Assembly: GCF_012933465.1 (NCBI RefSeq)
Contig: NZ_JABBND010000004.1
Span: 62,001-126,000, forward strand
Direction: 5' to 3'
Length of the DNA stretch: 64,000 nt
Source of the DNA: Actinomycetospora sp. TBRC 11914
GTDB lineage: Bacteria; Actinomycetota; Actinomycetes; Mycobacteriales; Pseudonocardiaceae
In this document: in pieces, positions 35,893 to 44,608 of the stretch
How the letters are laid out: each line of letters opens with the position of its first letter
Position numbering within the stretch: position 1 is the first letter of the stretch
Made by a program: the position numbers and the translations under genes
Notes under the pieces: generated by a model
What the model was told of the DNA's origin: nothing
Database searches by the model: none
What the model saw: the letters and a program-made list of their open reading frames with translations, nothing else

Positions 35893-37569
35893 ATGACGAC
35901 GACGGCCTGGGCGCTGGCCCTGGTCGCGATGACCGGGGTGCCCTTCGCGATGTCCGCCTGGCGCGGCCACGACACCTCACCGGGCTCGATGCTCTCGGTG
36001 GGGCTGGCCGTGCTCGGCCTCGCCGCGCTCGTCGTGGTCGTGCTGGTCCCCTCCCGGATCCGGACCCTGACCCGGGCCTTCGGCGTCGACCGGGTCATGG
36101 GCCTGCACCGCTGGCTCGGGATCCTCGCGCTCGTCGCGGTCGTCCTGCACGCGGCCGTCGCGCTGTGGAACCACCCCACGCTGCTCAACCCGCTCACCGC
36201 CCGGGACACCGCGAAGGTCGGGTGGGGCTCGCTGGTGTCGCTGCTGCTGGTCGGCGGGGTCGCCGCCGGGGGGCGCCGGCCCGGGGCGCGCTACGAGGTG
36301 TGGGCACGTCTGCACGTGGCGCTCGCCGGGGCCGGGCTGGTCCTGGCCGCGCTGCACGTCATCTGGCTCAACCACCTCGTGGCCGACCCGGCGATGCGGG
36401 TGTGCCTGATCCTGCTCGCCGGGGTCCTGCTCGCCGTGCTATCCCACCGCTGGGTGTGGCGCCCGCTGTTCTCCCGCCAGGGCGCCTACGTCGTCTACGG
36501 CGTGCGCCGCGAGGGGCCGAGCGTGTCGACGCTCGTCCTCGCCCCCGTGCACCTGCGCCGGGGCGGCCTGCGGTTCGACCCGGGCCAGTTCGTGTGGCTG
36601 CGCCTCAAGCGCGCCGTGGTGGGCACCGAGGAGCACCCGTTCACCATCGCCTCGAGCGCCAACGTGACCGGGCGGCTGGAGCTCACCGTCCGCGACCAGG
36701 GCGACTTCTCGCACCGCGTCGCCGCCCTGCGGCAGGGCGAGAAGGTGTGGCTCGACGGCCCGCACGGCTCGTTCACCACCGAGGAGGACCGGGACTGCGC
36801 CGGCCTCGTCCTCGTGGCGGGCGGCGTCGGGATCACACCGATGATGAGCATGCTGCGGACCCTCGCCGAGCGCGGGGACACCCGCCGTCACCGGCTCGTG
36901 CTCGCCGAGCGCGGCTCCGAGCCGCTCTTCGCCGACGAGCTCGCCGTGCTCGAGCGCCGCCTCGACCTCGAGGTGACCCGCACCGCCGGCCGCCGCGTCG
37001 ACCTCGCGCTGCTCTCCGAGGTCCTCCCGGGTCCTCCCGAGCGCGACCACCTGGACTACTTCGTCTGCGGGCCGCCCTCGTTGCTCGCCGGCAGCCTCGC
37101 CGCCCTCGAGCAGCTCGCCGTCCCGCCGACCCGCATCCACACCGAGCAGTTCGGCTGGTCCGGGCCGATGCCGGTCTCCCCCTCCCCGTCCGGGACAACC
37201 GCCCCGGGTCCGTCCGCTCCCCCCTCGAAGGACCCCCATGGCCAGACACTCGACCCGACGGCGCATCCCGCGCTGGGCGGTCGCCGCGCCGCTCTCGATC
37301 CTGCTGGTGCTCGGGGCGGCGCAGGCCTGGGCCTCGTCGACGCACGGTCCGGGGACGTCCTCGGCGGCGGGCCGCAGCACCCGGACGTCCCGGCACGACT
37401 CGCTGCTCGGTCGGCTGACCGCGGCGATCACGGGGCGCGGCGGCCAGGACGGGACCGGCTCGCCACGACCGGCGGGTGGGAGCACGACGACGGCCGCGTC
37501 GCCGACGCCCTCCTCCGCGACACCCGCCGCCGCCCACCGGGGCGGGGCGGACGGCACGCATCCGTCTGA
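35893..37569 (+). CDS. Ferric-reductase-like flavoprotein with FAD/NAD(P) domain
   Basis: 558 residues to the first stop; the recognised part ends near EQFGW (about residue 425). Five to six helices form a ferric-reductase-type heme domain (LHRWLGILALVAVVLHAAVAL, ARLHVALAGAGLVLAALHVIW). The flavin motif is HPFTIASS, and the NAD(P) motif VAGGVGITPMMSML. The last 130 residues are Pro/Arg-rich and lie over the next gene in another frame (overlap 332 bp), which looks like a lost stop. ATG 35893 has GGAGA upstream; GTG 35881 is possible. Probably a heme-containing electron carrier to extracellular acceptors or iron. Confidence 0.82.
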   Translation: MTTTAWALALVAMTGVPFAMSAWRGHDTSPGSMLSVGLAVLGLAALVVVVLVPSRIRTLTRAFGVDRVMGLHRWLGILALVAVVLHAAVALWNHPTLLNPLTARDTAKVGWGSLVSLLLVGGVAAGGRRPGARYEVWARLHVALAGAGLVLAALHVIWLNHLVADPAMRVCLILLAGVLLAVLSHRWVWRPLFSRQGAYVVYGVRREGPSVSTLVLAPVHLRRGGLRFDPGQFVWLRLKRAVVGTEEHPFTIASSANVTGRLELTVRDQGDFSHRVAALRQGEKVWLDGPHGSFTTEEDRDCAGLVLVAGGVGITPMMSMLRTLAERGDTRRHRLVLAERGSEPLFADELAVLERRLDLEVTRTAGRRVDLALLSEVLPGPPERDHLDYFVCGPPSLLAGSLAALEQLAVPPTRIHTEQFGWSGPMPVSPSPSGTTAPGPSAPPSKDPHGQTLDPTAHPALGGRRAALDPAGARGGAGLGLVDARSGDVLGGGPQHPDVPARLAARSADRGDHGARRPGRDRLATTGGWEHDDGRVADALLRDTRRRPPGRGGRHASV

Positions 37570-38698
37570 CCGCCAGAAGAACACCGGCACGAAGCAGCAG
37601 CAGGTCGACTGCACGCTGATCGTGCCGCCGCACCCCACCAGCGCGGCCGGCCTCGCGACGCCGTACCGGCTCAAGGGGGCGGGCGGTGGCGGCGCGTGCC
37701 ACGAGGCGGACACCGCGCAGGCCGCGTTCGTCGAGGCCACGATCCTCGACCCGGCGACGGGCGCGCTGTCGGTCTACCACCCGCTGGTCGTCGACAACGG
37801 GACGAAGCCCGCCGCGGCGCCGGTGGCACCCGCCGTGCCGCCGGGCGCCGTCGTCGGGGTCTGGTTCGGCTTCAACGGCACGACGCTGACCCTCGACGGT
37901 GACCGCGCCGGCTGTGTCGAGGGGACCCCCGGCTCGCCGTTCGGCCAGTTCGCCGACTGCGACGCACCCGCGTTCTTCGCCGCCGCGAACGGCGCCGTCG
38001 CGGCCGGGAAGCTCACCGTGCCCGGTCTCGGCACCGCCGCCGACGGGCAGCCGTGCCCGACCACCCGCGACTTCTCGGTCGTCGACCAGGACCAGAGCGA
38101 CAACCTCGCCACGTCCTACCGGGTGCTCGGTGACGGCCGGACCGCCCAGGACACCGCGGCGAACACCGGTCTCGGCGGGACGGTTCTCACCAACGCCAGC
38201 GACAACGGGCTGCTCGACGCCTTCGTCGACCCGGCCCTGGGCTGCCGGCCGATGACGGCCCCGGACGCCGGCGACGCCGGCCGGCAGGTCCCGTCGCTCG
38301 CGCTCAACGAGCTGCAGGCCGCCGCCCACCAGGGCGGGCCCGTGGCCCTGGTGCCCGCGAACGACCCGATGGTCCAGAACGACGGGAAGCCGTCGCCGGC
38401 CAAGCTCGCGCTCTACCGTGCGGGCGTCGACCAGCCGGTCGGCGCGTCCTCCGACGGCGCGGCCTACTGCCGGTCGCTGGTGGCCGTGGCCCCGGGACGT
38501 CTGAAGGCCGACCAGGCCCGCTTCTCCCAGGCCCCCTCCCCGGACGCCGCGGCGGCGAACACCCTGTTCACCTTCCTCGCCCAGCGCCTGCAGGCGTCGT
38601 TCCAGAACCTCGGGTGCTCCGACCTCGGGGTGCCGCCGCCGCCACTGCGGGTGACGAAGAAGGGGGATCAGGCGGTCGCGGCGACGATCACCGGTTAG
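37238..38698 (+). CDS. Secreted/membrane-anchored protein of unknown function
   Basis: 486 residues. Arg-rich start, signal peptide AAPLSILLVLGAAQAWA, a low-complexity stretch to about residue 120, then VDCTLIVPPHPTSAAGLATPYRL, which appears conserved in actinobacterial secreted proteins. The body has six or so spaced cysteines (CHEA, GCVEG, DCDAP, CPTT, GCRP, YCRSL), implying disulfides outside the cell. GAAGGA-like ribosome site before ATG 37238. It overlaps the reductase frame by 332 bp. Function unknown. Confidence 0.75.
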   Translation: MARHSTRRRIPRWAVAAPLSILLVLGAAQAWASSTHGPGTSSAAGRSTRTSRHDSLLGRLTAAITGRGGQDGTGSPRPAGGSTTTAASPTPSSATPAAAHRGGADGTHPSDRQKNTGTKQQQVDCTLIVPPHPTSAAGLATPYRLKGAGGGGACHEADTAQAAFVEATILDPATGALSVYHPLVVDNGTKPAAAPVAPAVPPGAVVGVWFGFNGTTLTLDGDRAGCVEGTPGSPFGQFADCDAPAFFAAANGAVAAGKLTVPGLGTAADGQPCPTTRDFSVVDQDQSDNLATSYRVLGDGRTAQDTAANTGLGGTVLTNASDNGLLDAFVDPALGCRPMTAPDAGDAGRQVPSLALNELQAAAHQGGPVALVPANDPMVQNDGKPSPAKLALYRAGVDQPVGASSDGAAYCRSLVAVAPGRLKADQARFSQAPSPDAAAANTLFTFLAQRLQASFQNLGCSDLGVPPPPLRVTKKGDQAVAATITG

Positions 38699-38708
38699 CC
38701 GAACCTAC
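38690..38708. promoter_or_regulatory. Putative IdeR-type iron box upstream of ferritin gene
   Basis: ACCGGTTAGCCGAACCTAC matches the iron-box consensus at 13 of 19 positions, with the GGTTAG and AACCTA half-sites intact. It overlaps the stop codon of the upstream gene and ends 11 bp before the ferritin ATG. In mycobacteria IdeR activates ferritin, so the effect could be positive or negative. Confidence 0.6.
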
Positions 38709-38719
38709 ACTCGGGAGCC

Positions 38720-39274
38720 ATGACCCCCTCGTCGTCGACGTTCCACGAGCTCCTGCGCGAGCAGATCCGCCACGAGTTCACGGCGTCGCAGCAGTACACC
38801 GCCGTCGCGGTGTACTGCGACGACGAGGACCTGCCGCAGATGGCGGCGCACTTCTACGCGCAGGCGCTCGAGGAGCGCAACCACGCGATGGGCATGGTCC
38901 AGTACCTGCTCGACAACGACGTGCACGTGCGGGTCCCCGGGATCGACGACGTCCGCAACGACTTCAAGTCGGTCGAGGACGTCGTCGAGCTCGTGCTCGA
39001 CCAGGAGAAGCGGGTCACCGACCAGATCACGCTGCTCGCCCGCACCGCCCGCGACGAGGGCGACTACCTCGGCGAGCAGTTCATGCAGTGGTACCTCAAG
39101 GAGCAGGTCGAGGAGGTGGCCTCGATGACCACGCTGCTGCGCATCGTGCGCCGCGCCGGGGACAACCTGTTCCACGTCGAGGACTTCGTGGCCCGCGAGA
39201 TGCCCCCCGGCGCGGGCACCGACCCGACCGCTCCGCCGTCGGCGGGCGGCACGGCCACGCTGACCGGCGCCTGA
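38720..39274 (+). CDS. Ferritin
   Basis: 184 residues. Helix A ELLREQIRHEFTASQQYTAVAVY (ferroxidase Glu), helix B LPQMAAHFYAQALEERNHAMGMVQYL (ExxH), helix C DQEKRVTDQITLLARTARD and helix D GEQFMQWYLKEQVEEVASM (QxxE) give a complete ferroxidase centre. No heme-ligand Met at the bacterioferritin position was recognised, so this is a non-heme ferritin like BfrB of mycobacteria, storing iron as a 24-mer. The C-terminus is a disordered tail of about 20 residues. Iron box upstream; a hairpin follows. Confidence 0.92.
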   Translation: MTPSSSTFHELLREQIRHEFTASQQYTAVAVYCDDEDLPQMAAHFYAQALEERNHAMGMVQYLLDNDVHVRVPGIDDVRNDFKSVEDVVELVLDQEKRVTDQITLLARTARDEGDYLGEQFMQWYLKEQVEEVASMTTLLRIVRRAGDNLFHVEDFVAREMPPGAGTDPTAPPSAGGTATLTGA

Positions 39275-39305
39275 GCGCCCGGGCGCTCGGCGCCCCACCG
39301 CCGGG

Positions 39306-39352
39306 ACGAACGACGCGTTCGTGGCGGTAGAAGCCACCAACGGGTCGTTCGT
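39306..39352. terminator. Long imperfect hairpin between converging genes
   Basis: A 9-bp outer stem (ACGAACGAC/GTCGTTCGT) encloses a 10-bp inner stem with one mismatch (CGTTCGTGGC/GCCACCAACG) around a GGTAGAA loop. It lies between the ferritin stop and the DUF4328 gene stop. Confidence 0.72.
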
Positions 39353-39367
39353 GCCGGGCGGAGCGGG

Positions 39368-40294
39368 TCAGACAGCGGCCGGCCGCACCACCCAGGTCCG
39401 CCCGGTCGGGCGCAGCACCGGGGCGAGCAGCTCGGTGAGGTGGGCGACGACGCGGATCGTGGCCCAGGCGGTCACCACCGCCACAACGTCCACCAGCGCG
39501 TGGAGCACGACGCCGTCCGCGAGCGCCTGGGTGCTCGACCAGAACCCGTGCACGACCGTCACCAGGCCGAGGACCACCCCGACCGCCCAGCTCGCCCACC
39601 AGGTGAGCACCGGCCGCGACGGTGTCGGCCGCCGCGCCGGGTCGAGGCCGGAGGCGGCGTGCTCGATCTCGGCGAGCGTCGCGCCCGGGACCGTGAGCGT
39701 GAAGGGCGGCAGCACGCAGCCGAGCAGGAGGATCCGCCTGGAGCGCCACGGGCGCGTGCCGGACTCCCCGGCCGCGAGGTCCCGGGCCGCGAGCAGCCAG
39801 CGCAGGAACACGACGCCGGTGGCGAGGGCGACGACCGGCGTGAGCAGCCCGAACAGCGTGACGAGGGCGTCGGACCACCCCAGCGCGACGCCCGAGAGCG
39901 CGCGGTCGCGGGACAGCACCAGCAGGACGTAGCGGAAGACCTCCCCGGCGGCGGCGATCCCGGCGAGCAGCGCGGTGGTCGCCGCGAGGCGGCGTAGCAG
40001 CTCGGCGTGCGCGCGCAGGGCCTCGGCCGGCTCCGGCACCGGTCGGCGCGGCAGCGGCCCGTCCGGGCCGCCCGGCTCCGGGCGCGCGGCCCAGGGCCAC
40101 AGGCTCCAGCGGGGGATGTCGCGGTAGCGCGGCGGCCCCGCGTACGGCCGCCGCGTGGGGGCGGGATCGCGAGGGCGGAGCGCGTCGGGCGTGGTGGCGA
40201 CCCACCGCACGCCGGAGAGCACGCGGCCGCAGTGCACGCAGAAGCGTCCGGGATCCCCCGGCGGCTGTTCCCGGCCGCACCGCGGGCAGGTCAT
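39368..40294 (-). CDS. Zinc-ribbon DUF4328-type membrane protein
   Basis: 308 residues. The N-terminus CPRCG...FCVHCG is a zinc ribbon, then a Pro/Arg linker and six helices (LLRRLAATTALLAGIAAAGE, LVTLFGLLTPVVALATGVVF, ILLLGCVLPPFTLTVPGATL, LTWWASWAVGVVLGLVTVVH, LHALVDVVAVVTAWATIRVV). This layout is that of DUF4328 proteins, common and uncharacterised in actinobacteria. Downstream of a rhodanese gene with 21 bp between. Confidence 0.77.
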   Translation of the reverse strand: MTCPRCGREQPPGDPGRFCVHCGRVLSGVRWVATTPDALRPRDPAPTRRPYAGPPRYRDIPRWSLWPWAARPEPGGPDGPLPRRPVPEPAEALRAHAELLRRLAATTALLAGIAAAGEVFRYVLLVLSRDRALSGVALGWSDALVTLFGLLTPVVALATGVVFLRWLLAARDLAAGESGTRPWRSRRILLLGCVLPPFTLTVPGATLAEIEHAASGLDPARRPTPSRPVLTWWASWAVGVVLGLVTVVHGFWSSTQALADGVVLHALVDVVAVVTAWATIRVVAHLTELLAPVLRPTGRTWVVRPAAV

Positions 40295-40315
40295 GGCGAC
40301 CTCCTCCTCACGGCC

Positions 40316-40642
40316 CTACACCACCTGGGCGGGCCCCGGCCCGTCGCTCACCACCGGACGACCGGCGGCCTCCCACGCGAGCATGCCCCCGCTGACGTTG
40401 ACCGCCTCCCGGCCCTGCCCGACGAGGTACGCGGTCACCTGGGCCGAGCGCCCGCCGACCCGGCAGACGACGGCCAGCGGTCCCTCGGGGACCTCGTCGA
40501 GCCGCGACAGGAACTGCGACATCGGCACGTGCACGGCCTGCGGCGCGTGGCCCGCGACCCACTCGTCGTCCTCACGGACGTCGAGCAGGGTGGAGCCCTC
40601 GGGCACCTCGGTCGCCGCCACGGCGGGCACCTCGGACGTCAT
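40316..40642 (-). CDS. Rhodanese-like sulfurtransferase domain protein
   Basis: 108 residues, a single rhodanese domain: STLLDVREDDEWVAGHAPQA, the active-site loop CRVGGRSAQVTAYL (Cys first), and the C-terminal VSGGMLAWEAAGRPVV. Cytoplasmic. It may carry persulfide or be a single-domain GlpE/PspE type. It lies between the DUF4328 gene and the ActP gene, after a palindrome. Confidence 0.88.
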   Translation of the reverse strand: MTSEVPAVAATEVPEGSTLLDVREDDEWVAGHAPQAVHVPMSQFLSRLDEVPEGPLAVVCRVGGRSAQVTAYLVGQGREAVNVSGGMLAWEAAGRPVVSDGPGPAQVV

Positions 40643-40660
40643 GCCCCCATCAGATCACAC

Positions 40661-40719
40661 GGTGCGCTGCGCGCTCGTGAGCACTTTCGCTCGCTATAGC
40701 GACCGAAAGTGCTCACGAG
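40661..40719. terminator. Gene-end palindrome, copy 2 of a dispersed element
   Basis: Arms 40674-40719 form a 16-bp perfect outer stem plus a 5-bp inner stem (TCGCT/AGCGA) around AT, with one C/C mismatch. The first 25 bp repeat exactly those at 27048-27072. The ActP stop TGA (40713-40715) lies in the distal arm. It separates the ActP gene from the rhodanese gene. Confidence 0.83.
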
Positions 40720-42374
40720 CCGAAGGCACCGGACGACCCGGCGCCGGTCATCGAGCGGACCTCCATCTCGGCCGCCTTGCGCTCGGCCTCGTCCCTCTCC
40801 TGCGCGGTCATCTGGTTCGCGCCGACGAAGGTCCCGACGACGCCCAGCAGGAACGAGAGCGGGATCGAGACGATGCCGGGGTTGGAGAGCGGGAACCAGG
40901 CGAAGTCGACGCCCGCGCCGAACACCGCCTCCGACGACCCGGAGACCACCGGCGAGAAGATGATCAGGACGATGCAGATCCCGAGCCCGCCGTAGATGCT
41001 CCAGAGCGCCCCGACGGTGTTGAACCGCTTCCAGAACAGCGAGTACAGCAGCGTCGGGAGGTTCGCCGACGCGGCCACCGCGAACGCCAGCGCGACCAGG
41101 AACGCCACGTTCTGACCGTTGGCGAGGATGCCGCCGAGCACCGCGACGACGCCGACGACGAGGGCCGTGCGCCGCGCGACCCGGACCTCGGAGCCGGGCT
41201 CGGGCTTGCCGTCCTTCATGACCGAGGCGTAGACGTCGTGCGCGAACGAGGCCGCCGCGGTGATCGTCAGACCGGCGACGACGGCGAGGATCGTCGCGAA
41301 CGCGATCGCCGACACGAGGCCGAGCAGCACCGTGCCGCCGAGCTCGAAGGCGAGCAGCGGGGCCGCGTCGTTGACGTTCTTCGACGAGAGGACGCCCGGG
41401 GGCACCAGGGCCGCGGCGCCGTACCCGATCACGAGCGTGAACAGGTAGAAGATGCCGATGATCCAGATCGCCCAGTTCACCGAGCGGCGGGCCTCCTGGG
41501 CGGTGGGCACCGTGTAGAAGCGCATGAGGACGTGGGGCAGACCCGCCGTCCCGAGCACCAGCGCGACCGCGAGCGAGATGAAGTCGATCTTGCTGGTGAT
41601 CGTCTTGCCGTACTGGTTCCCGGCGTCGAGCAGGTTCTTGCTGACGTTGGCGTCGGCGGCCCCGAGCACCGAGGACAGGTTGAAGCTGAAGAGCCCCAGC
41701 ACCCACACCGTCATCACCGCGGCGCCGATGACCAGCAGCGTCGCCTTGATGATCTGCACCCAGGTGGTGCCGCGCATGCCGCCGTAGAGCACGTAGAAGA
41801 TCATCACGAGCCCGACCAGCAGGATCACCAGCGACTGCCCGTCGAAGATGCCGGGCTGGTTCGGGACGCCGAGCAGCAGCGAGATCAGCCCGCCGGCGCC
41901 GGCCATCTGGGCGAGCAGGTAGAAGAACGAGACCACGAGGGTGGAGACCGCCGCGGCGGCGCGCACCGGGCGCTGGCGCATCCGGAAGCTCAGGACGTCG
42001 CCCATCGTGAAGCGCCCGACGTTGCGCAGCAGCTCGGCGACGAGCAGCAGCGCCGTCAGCCACGCGACGAGGAAGCCGACCGAGTAGAGGAACCCGTCGT
42101 AGCCGTTCACCGCGATCGCGCCGGCGATGCCCAGGAAGGACGCGGCCGAGAGGTAGTCCCCGGAGATCGCGATGCCGTTCTGCGGGCCGGTGAACGAGCT
42201 GCCCGCCGCGTAGTAGTCCGACGCGGTCGTGGCCGAGCGGCTCACCCGGTAGACGATGAGCAGGGTGATGACGACGAAGACCAGGAAGATGCCGATGTTG
42301 AGCAGCGGGCTGCCGAGCTGCTTGGGGGCCTGGGCCTGGCTGGGGAGCGCGGCGAGCACGGCCGGCAGGGTCAC
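40713..42374 (-). CDS. actP: Sodium:solute symporter, acetate/monocarboxylate (ActP-type)
   Basis: 553 residues with 13 predicted helices. GPQNGIAISGDYLSAASFLGIAGAI, GAGGLISLLLGVPN and AAAFDRD-equivalent LPHVLMRFYTVPTAQEARRS are SSS family features, and the order matches ActP/YjcG, which takes up acetate with sodium. The GTG overlaps the DUF485 stop (GTGA). The gene is last in its small operon and followed by the palindrome. Confidence 0.9.
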   Translation of the reverse strand: MTLPAVLAALPSQAQAPKQLGSPLLNIGIFLVFVVITLLIVYRVSRSATTASDYYAAGSSFTGPQNGIAISGDYLSAASFLGIAGAIAVNGYDGFLYSVGFLVAWLTALLLVAELLRNVGRFTMGDVLSFRMRQRPVRAAAAVSTLVVSFFYLLAQMAGAGGLISLLLGVPNQPGIFDGQSLVILLVGLVMIFYVLYGGMRGTTWVQIIKATLLVIGAAVMTVWVLGLFSFNLSSVLGAADANVSKNLLDAGNQYGKTITSKIDFISLAVALVLGTAGLPHVLMRFYTVPTAQEARRSVNWAIWIIGIFYLFTLVIGYGAAALVPPGVLSSKNVNDAAPLLAFELGGTVLLGLVSAIAFATILAVVAGLTITAAASFAHDVYASVMKDGKPEPGSEVRVARRTALVVGVVAVLGGILANGQNVAFLVALAFAVAASANLPTLLYSLFWKRFNTVGALWSIYGGLGICIVLIIFSPVVSGSSEAVFGAGVDFAWFPLSNPGIVSIPLSFLLGVVGTFVGANQMTAQERDEAERKAAEMEVRSMTGAGSSGAFGS

Positions 42375-42730
42375 AGGTTCTCCTCCACGCGGGTACGCAG
42401 CTCCGCGGCGGTCGGGTCGAGGTTCCGCTCCGCGAACTTCGCGTACGCCACGGCGATGACGAACGTCGAGACGAACTGCAGCAGGCCCAGCAGGAGGCCG
42501 ACGGTGAGGTTCGTCCCGCCCAGGTGGGAATTGACGAAGCCGGGCGCGAAGTCCGCGAGCAGGACGTAGGCCAGGAACCAGGCGAGGAACAGGCCGCTCA
42601 TCGTGAAGATGTAGCGGCGCCAGCGGGTGCGGAGGGCCTTGAACTCCGGGCTGCGCTGCATCTGTTCGTACGGGGTCAGCGGGGCGTCGGGTGGCGCCGA
42701 GCCGCGAGGGCTCTCCTCGGTCGCACTCAT
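42371..42730 (-). CDS. DUF485-family membrane protein (YjcH-like)
   Basis: 119 residues with two helices: FTMSGLFLAWFLAYVLLADF and LLGLLQFVSTFVIAVAYAKF, preceded by PEFKALRTRWRRYIF and followed by the AERNLDPTA tail. This is the small partner encoded with ActP in many bacteria. ATG 42730. The 164-bp region upstream to the second symporter gene holds no gene and should contain the promoter. Confidence 0.9.
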   Translation of the reverse strand: MSATEESPRGSAPPDAPLTPYEQMQRSPEFKALRTRWRRYIFTMSGLFLAWFLAYVLLADFAPGFVNSHLGGTNLTVGLLLGLLQFVSTFVIAVAYAKFAERNLDPTAAELRTRVEENL

Positions 42731-42894
42731 GTGCTCTCGCTTCGGAGTCGGGGCGGGCGGGGTGCCGGAAAGGTCAACGGCCGAACACTAGTTCTCGTCA
42801 CTCGGCGAAACGTGCTCTTTTCGAGTGGCTCACACCATTACGGTCGGTGTGTGCCGGAGCGGTCGAAACGTCCGGGAAGCGACGTTCCTCCTGG

Positions 42895-44604
42895 TCAGCC
42901 GCGCCCCACACGCATCTCACCGAGGCCGAGCCGCTCCGGAGCGTGCAGACGCAGCAAGGTACGCCCCACCCCTGCGGGCACCCGCGGGGCGGTCGCCCGA
43001 CTGACCACGACCATCGTCAGGACCGCCAGCGGGACCGAGACCGCGGCGGGCTGGGCGAGCAGGACGCCGGCCGTGCCGGGCAGCTGCGCCCCGAAGAGCG
43101 TCGCGAGGGTCGCGCCCAGCGAGAGCACCCCGCCGACGGCGATCCCGGCCACCGCGCCGCGGTCCGTCAGGCCCCGCCACCAGATGCCCAGCAGCAGCAG
43201 CGGCGCGAACGTCGAGGCGGCGACCGCCAGGGCCAGCGCGATGCTCTGCGCGAAGTCGAGCCGCACCACCACGAGCGCGAGCACGATGGGAACCACCCCG
43301 GCGACGTGGGCGGCGATGCGGAAGTCCCCGAGGCGCCCCGGCAGGACGTCGCTGGAGAGCACGCCCGCCACCGAGAGCAGCAGCCCCGCCGAGACGGCGA
43401 GCAGCGTCGTCGCGATCCCGGCCGCGACGAGCCCGCCGAGGACCACGCCGGGCCAGCCGCCGAGGGCGAGCGCGGGCAGCGTCAGCACCACCGCGTCGCC
43501 CTCGCTCCCGACGAGCAGCTGCGGCGCGGCGAGGCGGCCGAGCGCCCCGAGCACGATGGGGACGATGCTGAACCCGCCGAGCAGGGCGAGCACGAGCACC
43601 GTGGAGCGCCGGGCCGCCCGTCCGTCGGGGTTGGTGTAGTAGCGGACGAGGACGTGCGGCAGGCCCGCGACGCCGAGGCAGGTCGCCAGCAGCAGCGAGT
43701 AGACCCAGAGCGGGTTGCGGTCGCCCGATCCGAAGGGCCGGTCCCAGGCGCGCTGGTCGGCCACCGCCCCGTCGACCACCGGCACGTGCGCCCCGGCGGG
43801 GAACGCGAGCGTGGTGTCGGCGGCCACCGCGTGGGGGCCGGGCGCCCAGGTGACGGGCGCGGCGCCGGAGACCTGCACGGTGACGGGGTCGGCGACCTGG
43901 AGGGTCACCGGGTCGTGCACGGTCACGGTGGTCGGGCGGTCGAACGTCGCCGGGCCGTTCGTGGCGGTGCCGGCCGCGATCCCCGAGCCCAGGAACCAGG
44001 CGACGAGGACGACGGCCGGGATCGCGAGCGCCACGGCCTTGAGCCAGAAGCCGTAGGCCTGCACGAACGTCATCGAGCGCATGCCGCCGAAGGTCACCGC
44101 CGCGGTGACGACGAGCCCGACGACCAGCACACCCACCCACGCCGGCAGGCCGGTGAGCACCGTCAGGACGAGGCCCGAGGCCTGCAGCTGCGGCACGAGG
44201 TAGAGCCAGCCGATGACGACGACGACGACCGTGGTCACCGTGCGCAGCAGCGCGGAGTCGAGCCGGGTCTCGGCGAAGTCGGGCACGGTGTACGCCCCCG
44301 AGCGCCGCAGCGGGGCCGCGACGAAGAGCAGGAGCACGAGGAACCCGGCGACGAACCCGACGGGGTACCAGAGCCCGTCGACCCCCCGGGTCAGGACGAT
44401 CCCGGCGACGCCGAGGAAGGACGCCACCGACAGCGACTGGCCGGCGATGGCCGCCGCGTTCGCGCGGCTGCGCACGGTCCGCGAGGCGGCGAGGAAGTCG
44501 TCGGTGGAGCGGGTGACCCGGACGCCGAGCGACCCGATGACGATGACCGCGACCGCCGCGAGGCCCGCGAGGACGAGCGCGACCACCGTGCCGGCGCCGG
44601 ACAT
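42895..44604 (-). CDS. Second sodium:solute symporter with large extracytoplasmic insert
   Basis: 569 residues. SSS signatures include SLSVASFLGVAGIVLTRGVDGLWYPVGF, VTFGGMRSMTFVQAYGFW and LPHVLVRYYTNPDGRAARRS. Between the sixth and seventh helices there is an insert of about 75 residues (residues about 215-290), rich in Val/Thr/Pro with repeated PVTxQV segments, that should face outward. The substrate is probably a monocarboxylate. It follows the 331-aa DUF485-like gene by 4 bp and so shares the LytTR operon. Confidence 0.87.
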   Translation of the reverse strand: MSGAGTVVALVLAGLAAVAVIVIGSLGVRVTRSTDDFLAASRTVRSRANAAAIAGQSLSVASFLGVAGIVLTRGVDGLWYPVGFVAGFLVLLLFVAAPLRRSGAYTVPDFAETRLDSALLRTVTTVVVVVIGWLYLVPQLQASGLVLTVLTGLPAWVGVLVVGLVVTAAVTFGGMRSMTFVQAYGFWLKAVALAIPAVVLVAWFLGSGIAAGTATNGPATFDRPTTVTVHDPVTLQVADPVTVQVSGAAPVTWAPGPHAVAADTTLAFPAGAHVPVVDGAVADQRAWDRPFGSGDRNPLWVYSLLLATCLGVAGLPHVLVRYYTNPDGRAARRSTVLVLALLGGFSIVPIVLGALGRLAAPQLLVGSEGDAVVLTLPALALGGWPGVVLGGLVAAGIATTLLAVSAGLLLSVAGVLSSDVLPGRLGDFRIAAHVAGVVPIVLALVVVRLDFAQSIALALAVAASTFAPLLLLGIWWRGLTDRGAVAGIAVGGVLSLGATLATLFGAQLPGTAGVLLAQPAAVSVPLAVLTMVVVSRATAPRVPAGVGRTLLRLHAPERLGLGEMRVGRG

Positions 44605-44608
44605 CGGC

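Noticed and set aside
42831..42851. CACACC/GGTGTG hairpin with a 9-nt loop after the second symporter gene
   Set aside because: Only 6 bp of stem and weak compared with the other gene-end hairpins; could be chance.
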